A DNA stretch of 45,625 nt from an uncultured Lachnospiraceae bacterium (GTDB lineage: Bacteria > Bacillota > Clostridia > Lachnospirales > Lachnospiraceae): assembly GCA_905209075.1 (NCBI GenBank), contig CAJLRL010000020.1, forward strand, positions 1 to 45,625. The letters are read 5' to 3'. The notes under the pieces are model-generated. The model was not told the origin of the DNA. It made no database searches and worked only from the letters and a program-made list of their open reading frames with translations. A program made the translations under genes and the position numbers. This document shows, piece after piece, positions 26,211-35,431 of this stretch. Positions within the stretch are counted from its first letter, which is position 1. Each line of letters starts with the position of its first letter.

Positions 26211-27164
26211 ATGAATAATGCGCAGATTGTTATAGATGAAGTAAAAAAGGCAGTAAAAGGCAAGGATGAGTGTATCATCAAGGCTTTTGCTGCCATTTTA
26301 GCAGGTGGACATATCCTGATAGAGGATGTTCCTGGAGTTGGAAAGACAACACTTGCAGTGGCATTTTCAAAGGCAATGGCACTCGAAAACCACAGGGTGC
26401 AGTTTACACCGGATGTGTTACCGGCAGACATACTTGGATTTTCAATGTATCAGAAAGAGACAGGGCAGTTTGTATATTATCAGGGAACGATAATGTGCAA
26501 CCTCTTTCTGGCAGACGAGATAAACAGGACAAGCCCGAAGACACAGTCAGCGCTTCTTGAGGTTATGGAGGAAGGAAAAGTTACGGTGGATGGGGTAAGC
26601 CATGAAATGCCAAAACCATTTATCGTTATAGCTACACAGAATCCAAAGGGAAGTGCGGGAACACAGCTGCTTCCTGAGTCACAGCTGGACAGATTCATGA
26701 TATGTATGAGTATGGGATATCCGGATTACAGGGACGAACTTGAGATAGCAAAGGGAAAGAGCATAAAATCGCAGATCACAGATATACATCCTGTTATGAA
26801 TGCACTGGGGTTATATGAGATGCAAAGACAGGTGGAGCAGGTCTTTGTGCATGATAATATTTATGCATACATAGTAAGCCTTGTATCTGCCACACGAAAT
26901 AATCCATATATAGATCTCGGAATAAGCCCGCGTGGCACGATCGCATGTACGAAAATGGCAAAGGCATATGCATATCTTTGTGGAAGAAACTATGTTATCC
27001 CAGAGGATGTCACTGCTATTTTTGCGGATATCGCAAAGCATCGTATAGTGCTTAACACAAAGGCGAGAGTTTCACATGTGACAGAAACAGATGTTATAAA
27101 TCAGATACTTGGCACAACAGGACAACCGGCAACCTATATGAATAAGGTGGTATATAGTGATTAA
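26211..27164 (+). CDS. MoxR-family AAA+ ATPase
   Basis: The 317-residue protein is a MoxR-type AAA+ ATPase, a chaperone-like family linked to DUF58 and membrane-anchored partners. Walker A is in EDVPGVGKTT (38-47) and Walker B is LFLADEIN (98-105), followed by the NRTSPKTQSALLEVMEE sensor region and IATQNP. GGGGGC is upstream of the ATG. It overlaps the DUF58 gene by eight bases, and a transglutaminase-like protein follows; this trio recurs in many bacteria. In this context a role in assembling or regulating a cell-surface protein is an inference. Confidence 0.92.
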   Translation: MNNAQIVIDEVKKAVKGKDECIIKAFAAILAGGHILIEDVPGVGKTTLAVAFSKAMALENHRVQFTPDVLPADILGFSMYQKETGQFVYYQGTIMCNLFLADEINRTSPKTQSALLEVMEEGKVTVDGVSHEMPKPFIVIATQNPKGSAGTQLLPESQLDRFMICMSMGYPDYRDELEIAKGKSIKSQITDIHPVMNALGLYEMQRQVEQVFVHDNIYAYIVSLVSATRNNPYIDLGISPRGTIACTKMAKAYAYLCGRNYVIPEDVTAIFADIAKHRIVLNTKARVSHVTETDVINQILGTTGQPATYMNKVVYSD

Positions 27165-28224
27165 TTTAATAGTAGAAATATTGACCATCATGATCACCTT
27201 TTATGTATCAGTTATTTATGGGAATACGGCAATAGCTTTTATCGGATTTGCAGAGGTATTGTTTTGTATATCTGAATATATATGGCTTATCACTTCTTCA
27301 TGGAAGAAGCAATATATGCTAAAGATCCCGATTGCAGCTGCAGATCAGGGAGAAGATATCGGTGTAACGGTTGAGGAACAGGCATATAGAAAAAGAGGCT
27401 ATACAGGAAAATGCAGATACAAAATAAAGGTAAAAAATAGTCTTGAAGGAAGGTGGCAGGCAAAATGGCTTGATGCTTCCGGAAGTTATCTGTATCAGGC
27501 ACAGCTGCCGGGAACATATGAGTTTTGTCTGAAAAAAGTGAAAATATATGACTGTTCAGGACTTTTTTATATTGTAAAAAAAGTAAATAAGTCAAAAAGT
27601 GTCGAAGTGATACCAGAAATATATAGTATGCCAGTTGTCATAACCGGCACAGTACGGAATTTTTTCGGGGATGCGGATGTATATGATGATATAAGGCCGG
27701 GGCATGACTCATCAGAAATTTTTGACGTGAGAAGTTTCAGAAAAGGTGATAAGATACAGAGTATCCACTGGAAACTAAGCGCAAAAGCAGATGAACTTAT
27801 CGTGAAAGAAAATTCATTTCCTAAAGCATGTGCGGTAACTGTTATAGCAAATCCGGCAGGACATATGAATATCAGACAGAAAGAAAAATTTATCCAGCTT
27901 GTAGCAGGTCTTTCTTTTTCTATAATGGATCAGAAGTGTTCCCATTATGTTGCATGGTATAGTATGCAAAAACAGGATATTGTGCGTGCGAGAGTGGATG
28001 ACGAGGAGAGTTTTTACATTTTTCTGTCATATTTTCTTAAAGATAAGCTTGCAGAAAAAACAGATGCAGGCAGTTTATATATGGAAAAATACAGGATGGA
28101 GCATATAGTACATCTGGTTGTTGTAAATTCCGATCTGACAATAAAAAGGGGACAGGATGTTATTGGAAAACCGAAAGAGCAGAATTTCAAAAAAGAAATG
28201 GAAAATCTCGAGATCATCCTATAA
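27157..28224 (+). CDS. DUF58 domain protein
   Basis: The 355-residue protein has two N-terminal hydrophobic segments (about 3-40). The DUF58 signature is VYDDIRPGHDSSEIFDVRSF..GDKIQSIHWKLSAKADELIVKE (in two parts, near residues 178-215). DUF58 proteins often resemble a von Willebrand A fold and are encoded next to MoxR ATPases; their molecular role is unsettled. Translation starts at GTG 27157, supported by AAGGTGG six bases upstream, inside the last codons of the MoxR gene. Its 3' end overlaps the transglutaminase gene by 68 bases. Confidence 0.88.
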   Translation: MINLIVEILTIMITFYVSVIYGNTAIAFIGFAEVLFCISEYIWLITSSWKKQYMLKIPIAAADQGEDIGVTVEEQAYRKRGYTGKCRYKIKVKNSLEGRWQAKWLDASGSYLYQAQLPGTYEFCLKKVKIYDCSGLFYIVKKVNKSKSVEVIPEIYSMPVVITGTVRNFFGDADVYDDIRPGHDSSEIFDVRSFRKGDKIQSIHWKLSAKADELIVKENSFPKACAVTVIANPAGHMNIRQKEKFIQLVAGLSFSIMDQKCSHYVAWYSMQKQDIVRARVDDEESFYIFLSYFLKDKLAEKTDAGSLYMEKYRMEHIVHLVVVNSDLTIKRGQDVIGKPKEQNFKKEMENLEIIL

Positions 28225-30748
28225 AGAAAAACGTTCTTTATGGGAGGTTTTTTTGTGGGCTGCCATATACAGCATTATGACCGTGATATTTGTATGGTCG
28301 GCATTTGAAATCGCAAAAAGTGCGATGAATGTATTTTATCACCAGACCTCAATTTATATGATCGTATTTTTGATCGCTTTTGTAAGCCAGACTGCTGATG
28401 GACTATGTATTTATTATAAAAGATACATGGCAAGGCATGCAGTAAACCTTGGATCTTTGATATTTTATCTTGTTTTTATTCTTCGTTATGCGGTTAAAAA
28501 TGAAGACAAGTTCTTAAAAGGAATGTGGTATGTAGGGGGAAAATTTACGGATCTTATAAATTCCTACTACAAGGTGTCACTTCAGATATATGGCGGACAA
28601 AAGAGATTTGCAGGATTATTTATATTTACAGCGGTTTTATTTCTGACAGTTATCTTTCATACGATAGCCGTTGAACTGGAAAGAGAATCATTTATGGCAC
28701 TTTTTCCGGTGGTTGTTTTGATGTGTGAACTCGGAGTTGGAAAAGGACCAGATCTTGCCGGAATGGCTGCATTATTTGCAGGAGTTATCATATGTGCCGC
28801 ACCGGCGTTTAAGATGCGGAAAAAACCGGGAAGCATTCTTATACTTGGAGCATTATGTATAGCTGTCATAGTGGTTTCGGCAGTATGCTTTGAAATGCCT
28901 GTAGACAATATAGTAAAAAACAAAATGAAGTTTCTGAGTGTCCAGAAACAGTTTGAGGCAGATGTAAAATCCTTTTTCACAGGGGGATATGATATTGAGA
29001 GCGGCATGGTAAGCAATGAATTTCCTGATTATAAAAATAAGGAAGTGATGAAGGTCACGGTGGACGGTGATCTTGATTCATATGTATACCTTAGGGGATA
29101 TTATGGGGATACTTATTCGAATGGCAGCTGGAAAAGACAGCTTGATTATTCAGAAATAGCATCGGATTTTTCTGAGGATGTGCCGGAATGTATTGCAGAC
29201 CAGAACAAAATATCACTTGAAAATAACTACGAGTGGTTTTATCAAAGCATAAAGAGAAAATATACCATAGAGTACACAGGGCTTAATACAGAATTTGTAT
29301 ATGCGCCGTATATAACAGATACGGATTCACTGCCGGATGATGTCACCATAGACAATGACTACATTATAAAAAAGGACAGGAGTTTAAAGGAACTTTCACT
29401 TACGGCAACCGATTACAAAATGTTTTCGGGCGGCATAGGCAGCAGTGGGTTCGAATTTGTCCCGGACTATCAGATAGAACAACATTCCGGCTTATATGAT
29501 GAATATGACGTGTTTGTATCAGCAAATTATCTGTCGGTACCGTCAAATATCCCGACAGCGGGAAAGATCGCAGATATGATAAAAAATGCGGCAAGCTATG
29601 ATGATGCGGATTCGTATCTTTATATGCTGAATGATTCCATGGATTCTTATGGTATGTTAGGTGATAGTGCATCGGTTATACGGTCAAAGAATGAAAAACG
29701 TCTGGCTGCGGCATATGCTGTGCAGAATTATCTTGACCACTACTATAAGTATAGTAAAGAACTACCTGCATCAGGAGGAACGGACAATATTGAATATTTT
29801 CTTTCAACATCAAAGGAAGGATTCTGTGTGCATTTTGCTTCGGCAGGAGTGATGATATTAAGGAGTATGGGGGTACCTGCGAGATATGCCTGCGGATATA
29901 GTGTTCCTAAGGGCAGTTTTTCGCAAAATGAGGATGGAAGCTATGTGGCATCGGTCTTGGATTCGAGGGCACATGCATGGGCAGAAGTATATCTCGATGG
30001 ATATGGATGGATGCCGGTAGAAATGACTCCTGGATATTATTCAGCGGCTTCATCGAGCAGGGTTTACAATGCCGACAATGATCATGACGGACAGCAGAGC
30101 GGATCTGACAATGCGGATCCAGACAGTGAAAATACAGATGAAAATGATCCTGAATCCGATTATGATGATAGTAACAGTGAGGATCCAGACCGCCTGGAAG
30201 ATGGATCAACTGAAGATACATCAGGTGGAGCTTTAAATAACGGCGGAACCAGCGGTGGCAGTACAGAAGGCGTTACAGAGGGGGCTGCTGGAAAAAATGT
30301 ACAAAATACAAAATGGTATAATACAAAAATATTTTATACTGTTATGTGGATCATTACTGTGATCTTATTTGCGGGAATCATTATTTTTATCATATGGTAT
30401 ATTAGAAATCGCAAAAAGATCATGTGGCAGAAGCATTTTGAACAGCATATAAAAAGGCACAGATATAATAAGGCTGCGATAATGCTGAACAGAAAAGTGT
30501 ACGAAAATGTCAGGGGCGAAAAGCATGGACATGGAAATCTCTCAAAGATCACTGACAGCCAGTATGCAAAAATATTATGTGAGGTATATCCTGATCTAGA
30601 TGGGGAACACTATATTGATATAATGAGAAAAGCAGTATATTCACAGGAAGAACTGAGCTTGGAAGAGTGGAACTTTGTATATGATTTTTGGATGATTTCA
30701 ACAAAAAGAGATCAAGAGATACAGCAGAATATACAAAAAGGAAAATGA
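28157..30748 (+). CDS. Membrane transglutaminase-like protein
   Basis: This 863-residue protein has several N-terminal membrane segments (between about 30 and 245), a large external region and a C-terminal helix (near 772-795) with a cytoplasmic tail. The transglutaminase-like core has Cys557 in GFCVHFASAGVMILRS and His607 in SRAHAWAEVYLDG. The third position is Glu622 in PVEMTPG, where Asp is usual. A low-complexity Asp/Ser/Gly-rich stretch (about 640-700) links core and helix. It may cleave or cross-link wall peptides or proteins; no substrate is known. The ATG has AAGGGG five bases upstream but lies 68 bases inside the DUF58 gene. It is the last gene of the long codirectional run. Confidence 0.85.
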   Translation: MLLENRKSRISKKKWKISRSSYKEKRSLWEVFLWAAIYSIMTVIFVWSAFEIAKSAMNVFYHQTSIYMIVFLIAFVSQTADGLCIYYKRYMARHAVNLGSLIFYLVFILRYAVKNEDKFLKGMWYVGGKFTDLINSYYKVSLQIYGGQKRFAGLFIFTAVLFLTVIFHTIAVELERESFMALFPVVVLMCELGVGKGPDLAGMAALFAGVIICAAPAFKMRKKPGSILILGALCIAVIVVSAVCFEMPVDNIVKNKMKFLSVQKQFEADVKSFFTGGYDIESGMVSNEFPDYKNKEVMKVTVDGDLDSYVYLRGYYGDTYSNGSWKRQLDYSEIASDFSEDVPECIADQNKISLENNYEWFYQSIKRKYTIEYTGLNTEFVYAPYITDTDSLPDDVTIDNDYIIKKDRSLKELSLTATDYKMFSGGIGSSGFEFVPDYQIEQHSGLYDEYDVFVSANYLSVPSNIPTAGKIADMIKNAASYDDADSYLYMLNDSMDSYGMLGDSASVIRSKNEKRLAAAYAVQNYLDHYYKYSKELPASGGTDNIEYFLSTSKEGFCVHFASAGVMILRSMGVPARYACGYSVPKGSFSQNEDGSYVASVLDSRAHAWAEVYLDGYGWMPVEMTPGYYSAASSSRVYNADNDHDGQQSGSDNADPDSENTDENDPESDYDDSNSEDPDRLEDGSTEDTSGGALNNGGTSGGSTEGVTEGAAGKNVQNTKWYNTKIFYTVMWIITVILFAGIIIFIIWYIRNRKKIMWQKHFEQHIKRHRYNKAAIMLNRKVYENVRGEKHGHGNLSKITDSQYAKILCEVYPDLDGEHYIDIMRKAVYSQEELSLEEWNFVYDFWMISTKRDQEIQQNIQKGK

Positions 30749-30751
30749 GGA

Positions 30752-30780
30752 TTGAATCAGCCGCATATCTATGATATAAA
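30752..30780 (+). promoter_or_regulatory. Promoter of ptsG
   Basis: TTGAAT (30752-30757) and TATAAA (30775-30780) have 17-base spacing. Transcription would begin near 30787, exactly where the antiterminator site starts, leaving a leader of about 165 bases. Confidence 0.75.
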
Positions 30781-30786
30781 ATAGTT

Positions 30787-30815
30787 AGACGTGTTACTTT
30801 TAGGGAGGCATTTGT
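30787..30815 (+). promoter_or_regulatory. GlcT-type ribonucleic antiterminator site
   Basis: The sequence contains TGTTACT and AGGCAT within a short hairpin whose base pairs GAC with GTC. This matches the arrangement of RNA antiterminators bound by BglG/LicT/GlcT proteins, and the ACGTGTTACT opening is like the ptsG site of Bacillus subtilis as I remember it. Its 3' half overlaps the 5' arm of the terminator, so protein-bound antiterminator and terminator are mutually exclusive. The matching regulator gene glcT lies just after ptsG. Confidence 0.8.
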
Positions 30816-30871
30816 CATACATAAATTATTTATCATTTAAACAATTTATGTGTACAGATGTCTCTTTTTTT
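30805..30871 (+). terminator. Conditional terminator in the ptsG leader
   Basis: GAGGCATTTGT...ACATAAATT (30805-30827) pairs with AATTTATGT...CAGATGTCTC (30843-30864), a stem of about 20 pairs with few mismatches. Seven T follow at 30865-30871. It should stop transcription before ptsG unless GlcT stabilises the overlapping antiterminator. Confidence 0.85.
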
Positions 30872-30950
30872 AGTTGTTTTAAAAGCTGTAAAGCTAAAGG
30901 AGACGCAGATAAGAGGCTTTGTATGTGTAAGTTGTGAAAGGAGAATTTGC

Positions 30951-33143
30951 ATGAAAGACAAAATTTTTGGCGTGCTTCAGCGCGTCGGACGAAGCTTTAT
31001 GCTTCCAATTGCGATCCTGCCGATTGCAGGATTATTACTCGGTCTTGGAAGTTCATTTACAAACAAGACTACGATCGAAACTTATGGATTACAGTGGTTA
31101 CTTGGTGATAAGACATTTTTACATGCGCTTCTTGTGATCATGAATCAGGTTGGAAGTGCCATATTTGATAACCTCCCTTTGATATTTGCTGTAGGAGTAG
31201 CTATAGGAATGGCAAAAAAGGAAAAAGAGGTATCAGCACTTTCGGCAGTAATTGCATATTTTGTAATGAATGTATCAATAAATGCAATGTTGCAGCTTAA
31301 TGGCAAAATCCTTGCTGATGGAACAATCTCAAAGGATGTATTAAGCGGAACGATCGCTTCTGTATGTGGGATACAGTCACTTCAGATGGGTGTTTTCGGA
31401 GGCATTATAGTAGGCCTTGGTGTCGCAGCATTACACAACAGATTTTACAAGATTGAACTTCCGAGTGCTTTATCATTTTTCGGAGGAACAAGATTTGTGC
31501 CTATAATTTCCACAATAGTGTATCTGTTTGTCGGAATAGCGATGTATTTCATCTGGCCGACAGTTCAGGGTGGTATATACGCATTAGGCGGACTTGTCAC
31601 AGGTACAGGATATTTTGGAACACTTATATTCGGACTTATAAAAAGAGCACTTATCCCATTCGGACTTCACCATGTATTTTATATGCCATTCTGGCAGACT
31701 GGTGTCGGAGGAACAATGGAAGTTGCGGGACAGCTTGTTGAAGGCGGACAGAATATCTTCTTCGCACAGCTTGCAGATTCCGCAAATATAACACATTTCA
31801 GCGCAGATGCGACAAGATATTTCTCAGGTGAGTTTATATTTATGATATTTGGACTTCCGGGAGCAGCGCTTGCTATGTATCGTTGTGCAAAGCCGGAAAA
31901 GAAAAAACAGGCAGGAGGACTTCTTTTATCAGCTGCACTTGCATGTATGCTTACAGGTATAACAGAGCCGCTTGAGTTTTCATTCCTTTTTGTGGCACCG
32001 GCACTTTTTGCAGTACAGGTTGTGCTTGCAGGATCAGCTTACATGATCGCCCATATGTTAAATATTGCAGTAGGACTTACTTTCTCAGGTGGACTTTTGG
32101 ACTTTTTCCTGTTTGGTATACTGCAGGGAAATGAGAAGACAAGCTGGATGCTCGTCATACCGGTTGGAATAGTATATTTCTTCCTGTATTATTTTATTTT
32201 CAGTTTCCTTATAAAGAAGTTTGATTTTAAAACTCCGGGACGAGAGGATGATGATACTGAAACAAAGCTTTATACAAAAGCAGATGTAAATGAAAAAAAA
32301 GCATCAGGAAACAAAGCAGACGGAAAAACGGATGCTGCAGATGATGAGTTCTCAGCAGCGATTTCAAGAGGACTTGGCGGTAAGGATAATATCTCAGATG
32401 TAGACTGCTGTGCTACAAGGCTTAGGATTACAGTAATAGACCCGGACAAAGTAAACGATTCGATCCTTAAATCAACAGGAGCATCAGGAGTTGTCCATAA
32501 AGGTCAGGGTGTACAGATAATTTATGGACCTAGGGTAACTGTGATAAAATCTGATTTTGAAGATTACCTGGCAAATGTGGCAGAGGAAAATTTTGAGGAT
32601 ACAGCAGAGATTAAAGATGAACAGGATAAAAAGGCTGATAACTCAAATAAAGAAGCAGCAGAAACAAAAACGGATGAACCTAAGGAGACTGTTATAATTT
32701 CAAGTCCTATGACCGGAACAGCGGCAGATCTTTCAACTGCACCGGATGAAGCATTTGCCAGCAAAATGATGGGAGACGGAGCGGTTGTGACACCGAAAGA
32801 AGGTTTTGTTGCCGCACCGGAGGACGGAACAGTGTTATTTGTTTTTGATACAAAGCATGCATTAGGCTTTGCGACAGATACAGGGATCAGCATGATAATA
32901 CATGTCGGAATAGATACGGTAAAACTTGAGGGAAAAGGCTTTGATGTATTAGTCGAGGCTGGCCAGCATGTAAATAAGGGAGATATACTCATGAAGCTTG
33001 ACCTTGAATACCTTAAAGCAAATGCGCCATCGGTTACAACACCTGTCATATGTACAGAATTAAAAGAGAATCAGAAAATACGTCTTTTAAATGAGGGAGA
33101 AGTAAAGGCTGGAGATCCACTTTACGCGGTGGATACTTATTAA
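30951..33143 (+). CDS. ptsG: Glucose PTS transporter, EIICBA
   Basis: This 730-residue protein imports and phosphorylates glucose using phosphoenolpyruvate through HPr. The EIIC membrane domain (about 1-425) contains GITEPLEFSFLF. EIIB (about 463-545) has the phospho-Cys in DCCATRLR (Cys487 by alignment, with an extra Cys486 next to it). EIIA (about 583-725) has His636 and the phospho-His651 in HVGIDTVKLEGKGF. A longer in-frame ATG at 30858 lies inside the leader terminator and has no ribosome binding site; ATG 30951 has AAAGGAGA. Regulation is by the GlcT antitermination leader. Confidence 0.95.
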   Translation: MKDKIFGVLQRVGRSFMLPIAILPIAGLLLGLGSSFTNKTTIETYGLQWLLGDKTFLHALLVIMNQVGSAIFDNLPLIFAVGVAIGMAKKEKEVSALSAVIAYFVMNVSINAMLQLNGKILADGTISKDVLSGTIASVCGIQSLQMGVFGGIIVGLGVAALHNRFYKIELPSALSFFGGTRFVPIISTIVYLFVGIAMYFIWPTVQGGIYALGGLVTGTGYFGTLIFGLIKRALIPFGLHHVFYMPFWQTGVGGTMEVAGQLVEGGQNIFFAQLADSANITHFSADATRYFSGEFIFMIFGLPGAALAMYRCAKPEKKKQAGGLLLSAALACMLTGITEPLEFSFLFVAPALFAVQVVLAGSAYMIAHMLNIAVGLTFSGGLLDFFLFGILQGNEKTSWMLVIPVGIVYFFLYYFIFSFLIKKFDFKTPGREDDDTETKLYTKADVNEKKASGNKADGKTDAADDEFSAAISRGLGGKDNISDVDCCATRLRITVIDPDKVNDSILKSTGASGVVHKGQGVQIIYGPRVTVIKSDFEDYLANVAEENFEDTAEIKDEQDKKADNSNKEAAETKTDEPKETVIISSPMTGTAADLSTAPDEAFASKMMGDGAVVTPKEGFVAAPEDGTVLFVFDTKHALGFATDTGISMIIHVGIDTVKLEGKGFDVLVEAGQHVNKGDILMKLDLEYLKANAPSVTTPVICTELKENQKIRLLNEGEVKAGDPLYAVDTY

Positions 33144-33173
33144 CTGAAACTTGCCACATTCTATTGCGATAAG

Positions 33174-33205
33174 GTGCCGTATGAAAATTTTTCATGCGGC
33201 ATTTT
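33174..33205 (+). terminator. Terminator after ptsG
   Basis: GTGCCGTATGAAA (33174-33186) pairs with TTTCATGCGGCAT (33190-33202), a 13-bp stem with two wobble pairs and a three-base loop, followed by a short TTTT tract. Confidence 0.75.
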
Positions 33206-33206
33206 G

Positions 33207-33235
33207 TTGCAGAAATTGTATAAATAATGTATTAT
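33207..33235 (+). promoter_or_regulatory. Promoter of glcT
   Basis: TTGCAG (33207-33212) and TATTAT (33230-33235) are 17 bases apart, directly after the ptsG terminator, with a start close to 33242 and a very short leader. Confidence 0.6.
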
Positions 33236-33256
33236 CAGTTATGAAAGTAGGGAATT

Positions 33257-34099
33257 ATGTTTCGTATTACAAAGGTTTTAAATCATAACACAGTGTTGGC
33301 GGTTAAAGACAAAAGCACGCAGGAATACCTGATAGTAGGTAAAGGAATTGGTTTTGGAAAAAAGGTGACACAGACAGTTGAAATGTCACCGGAGTATTCG
33401 CTTTATGCGGTAAGCCAGACGAGGGACAGAGGACTGGCAAAGGACATTGTAAAATCAATAGAACCTGAATTCCTTGAAATAGCAAATACGCTTCTGGATG
33501 AGGCGGAAAAGGAATTTGGAAAAATAGACAGAAATATATTGTTTTCAATGGCGGATCATATTGCATTTGCGGTAAAACGCATAAAAAATAACGAACAGAT
33601 AAGCAATCCGCTAAATGATGATATAAGGGTTCTTTTTTACAAAGAATACAAAATAGCAGAGAAAGTACGTCCTATTTTAAAAGAAAAAATAAATATTGAT
33701 GTGATAGATGATGAGATAGGATATATCACTCTTCACATTCATACATCCATAGATGACTCGAAGGTTTCTGATGCTATGCAGATGGCTCAGGCAGTCAGGA
33801 CATGTGCGCAGTTTATCGAGGAAAAAATAGGCATAACGATAGATGTAACGACGATGGCATATAATCGTCTGATGAACCATATCCGTTCGATGGTTGCAAG
33901 AGCGGTTACAGGTGAAATGTTAAAAGTGGATTTAAACAGATTTATAGAACAGAATTATCCTGATTCTTTTTCACTTGCAAAAGAAATCTGTATGAAATTA
34001 GGACATGAATTAAAGCATGGATTTTCGGAGAATGAGGTAGGATATCTCGCAGTCCATATAGAACAGATAAAATGTGATGAAATGTTGGGAGAAGAATAA
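33257..34099 (+). CDS. glcT: BglG/LicT-family transcription antiterminator controlling ptsG
   Basis: The 280-residue protein has an N-terminal RNA-binding CAT domain (about 1-58, starting MFRITKVLNHNTVLAV). Two PTS regulation domains follow (PRD1 about 65-170, PRD2 about 175-280), each with conserved His (for example DHIAF and LHIH, NHIRS and VHIEQ) that are phosphorylated by PTS proteins. Free of inhibition by the glucose transporter, it should bind the RNA site upstream of ptsG and prevent termination. The link to ptsG rests on that site and on adjacency; a LicT-like beta-glucoside role is less likely because no such operon is present here. Confidence 0.9.
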   Translation: MFRITKVLNHNTVLAVKDKSTQEYLIVGKGIGFGKKVTQTVEMSPEYSLYAVSQTRDRGLAKDIVKSIEPEFLEIANTLLDEAEKEFGKIDRNILFSMADHIAFAVKRIKNNEQISNPLNDDIRVLFYKEYKIAEKVRPILKEKINIDVIDDEIGYITLHIHTSIDDSKVSDAMQMAQAVRTCAQFIEEKIGITIDVTTMAYNRLMNHIRSMVARAVTGEMLKVDLNRFIEQNYPDSFSLAKEICMKLGHELKHGFSENEVGYLAVHIEQIKCDEMLGEE

Positions 34100-34112
34100 A
34101 AGAGAGGAATTT

Positions 34113-35327
34113 ATGAGCAGGAACCAGAATGATTTTTCAATAAGAGTTTTGACGAAGGACGATGCTGAGGAATATAATGCGCTGCTGCGCTATGCTTTTC
34201 AGGTCACAGAGGCGGAGCTTGCAGAGACAGGCTGGAAAGATGATGAGATAAAGCAGTCAAAGTTTCCGGTGCTTGAAAGAGCTGACGTATTAGGCTGTTT
34301 TAACGGAGATGAGCTTGTGTCACAATTTGCGGTATATCCGCTTGATATGAATATATACGGACAAAAATATGAAGTCGGGTTTGTGACAAGCGTGTGTACA
34401 TATCCGGAGTATACGGGACATGGTATCATGAAAAAACTCATGAAAAAAAGTCTTACGAGAATGAAGCAGAGCAACAAATCATTTGCTCTTTTATACCCGT
34501 ATTCCATACCATTATACAGAAGGCTCGGCTGGGAGATCATATCAAACAAAATGACATATGTCGTAAAAGACACGCAGATTCCGACAAAGATCAGTGAACC
34601 CGGTTATGTAAGAAGAGTACAGTGGAATGACAGACAGTTTATGGAGCTGCATGCCAGATTCGCAGAAAAGACGCATGGATGTCTTTACCGGAATAATCTT
34701 GCATGGGAAGAATATTTCCGGTGGGATGAGGATGATACGATGGTTGCAATCTATTACACAACCGATGATATTCCATGCGGATACATGGTATATCTCATAA
34801 GCTCAGACATAATGCATATAAAAGAAATGATATATCTTAACAGGGAAGCACAGCTTGGATTGTGGGAATACATACATGCACATGATTCTATGATAGATGA
34901 AGTACGGGGGAATAATTATTATAGTGAACCAATAGCATTTGAGCTTGACGACAGTGACATCAAGGAAACGATCCGCCCATATGCCATGGGCAGGATAATC
35001 GATATCGAGCAGTTTATAAAGCAGTATAAATGCGATCCGGATGGGCCGGGAGGATGCTTCTGCTTTGAAATAGAAGACGAGCTTCTGCCGTGGAACAATA
35101 AAACATTTGTTGTTACATTTAAAGAAGGTAAGTGCGAGCTTGATAGTGGAATGACACCACAGTTTCATATGAAGATGTCGATTGGAACATTTACTACGCT
35201 TCTTATGGGTTATAAGACGGCAGAGAAACTTTTACATATGGGAAAAATCGAAGCAACAGCCGATGCGGCAGGAAAGCTTGATGATATACTCTATCAGGAG
35301 ATACCATATGTATCTGACTATATATAA
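34113..35327 (+). CDS. Eis-like GNAT family N-acetyltransferase
   Basis: The 404-residue protein has the three-part plan of the Eis family: an N-terminal GNAT domain (about 8-150) with the acetyl-CoA loop region VTSVCTYPEYTGHGIMKKLM, a second GNAT-like domain (about 160-290) and a C-terminal SCP2-like domain (about 300-404). Eis proteins acetylate amines, including aminoglycosides in some bacteria, but the natural substrate here cannot be inferred. ATG 34113 has AGAGAGGAA upstream; the longer frame from 34074 lies within glcT. It follows glcT by 13 bases and is probably cotranscribed with it. Confidence 0.85.
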   Translation: MSRNQNDFSIRVLTKDDAEEYNALLRYAFQVTEAELAETGWKDDEIKQSKFPVLERADVLGCFNGDELVSQFAVYPLDMNIYGQKYEVGFVTSVCTYPEYTGHGIMKKLMKKSLTRMKQSNKSFALLYPYSIPLYRRLGWEIISNKMTYVVKDTQIPTKISEPGYVRRVQWNDRQFMELHARFAEKTHGCLYRNNLAWEEYFRWDEDDTMVAIYYTTDDIPCGYMVYLISSDIMHIKEMIYLNREAQLGLWEYIHAHDSMIDEVRGNNYYSEPIAFELDDSDIKETIRPYAMGRIIDIEQFIKQYKCDPDGPGGCFCFEIEDELLPWNNKTFVVTFKEGKCELDSGMTPQFHMKMSIGTFTTLLMGYKTAEKLLHMGKIEATADAAGKLDDILYQEIPYVSDYI

Positions 35328-35340
35328 TAATCAGCAAAGA

Positions 35341-35386
35341 TGCTATCCGGGCTTATTTCAGCTGAATTCGTACTGGATGAATAGCA
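35341..35386 (+). repeat. Imperfect hairpin without T tract
   Basis: TGCTATCC (35341-35348) can pair with GGATgaATAGCA (35375-35386) with a two-base bulge. The loop contains the perfect 10-bp palindrome TTCAGCTGAA (35357-35366). No T run follows, so it is not a standard terminator; it may be an operator or a weak transcript end after the acetyltransferase gene. Confidence 0.35.
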
Positions 35387-35431
35387 AATAATGTGGTAAA
35401 ATACTACTATATTCAGGCAAGGGGGATAGTA

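Noticed and set aside
30858..30950. A 31-residue N-terminal extension of ptsG
   Set aside because: The ATG lies in the leader terminator, has no ribosome binding site, and the extension is not like any PTS protein; MKDKIFGVLQ is the normal start.
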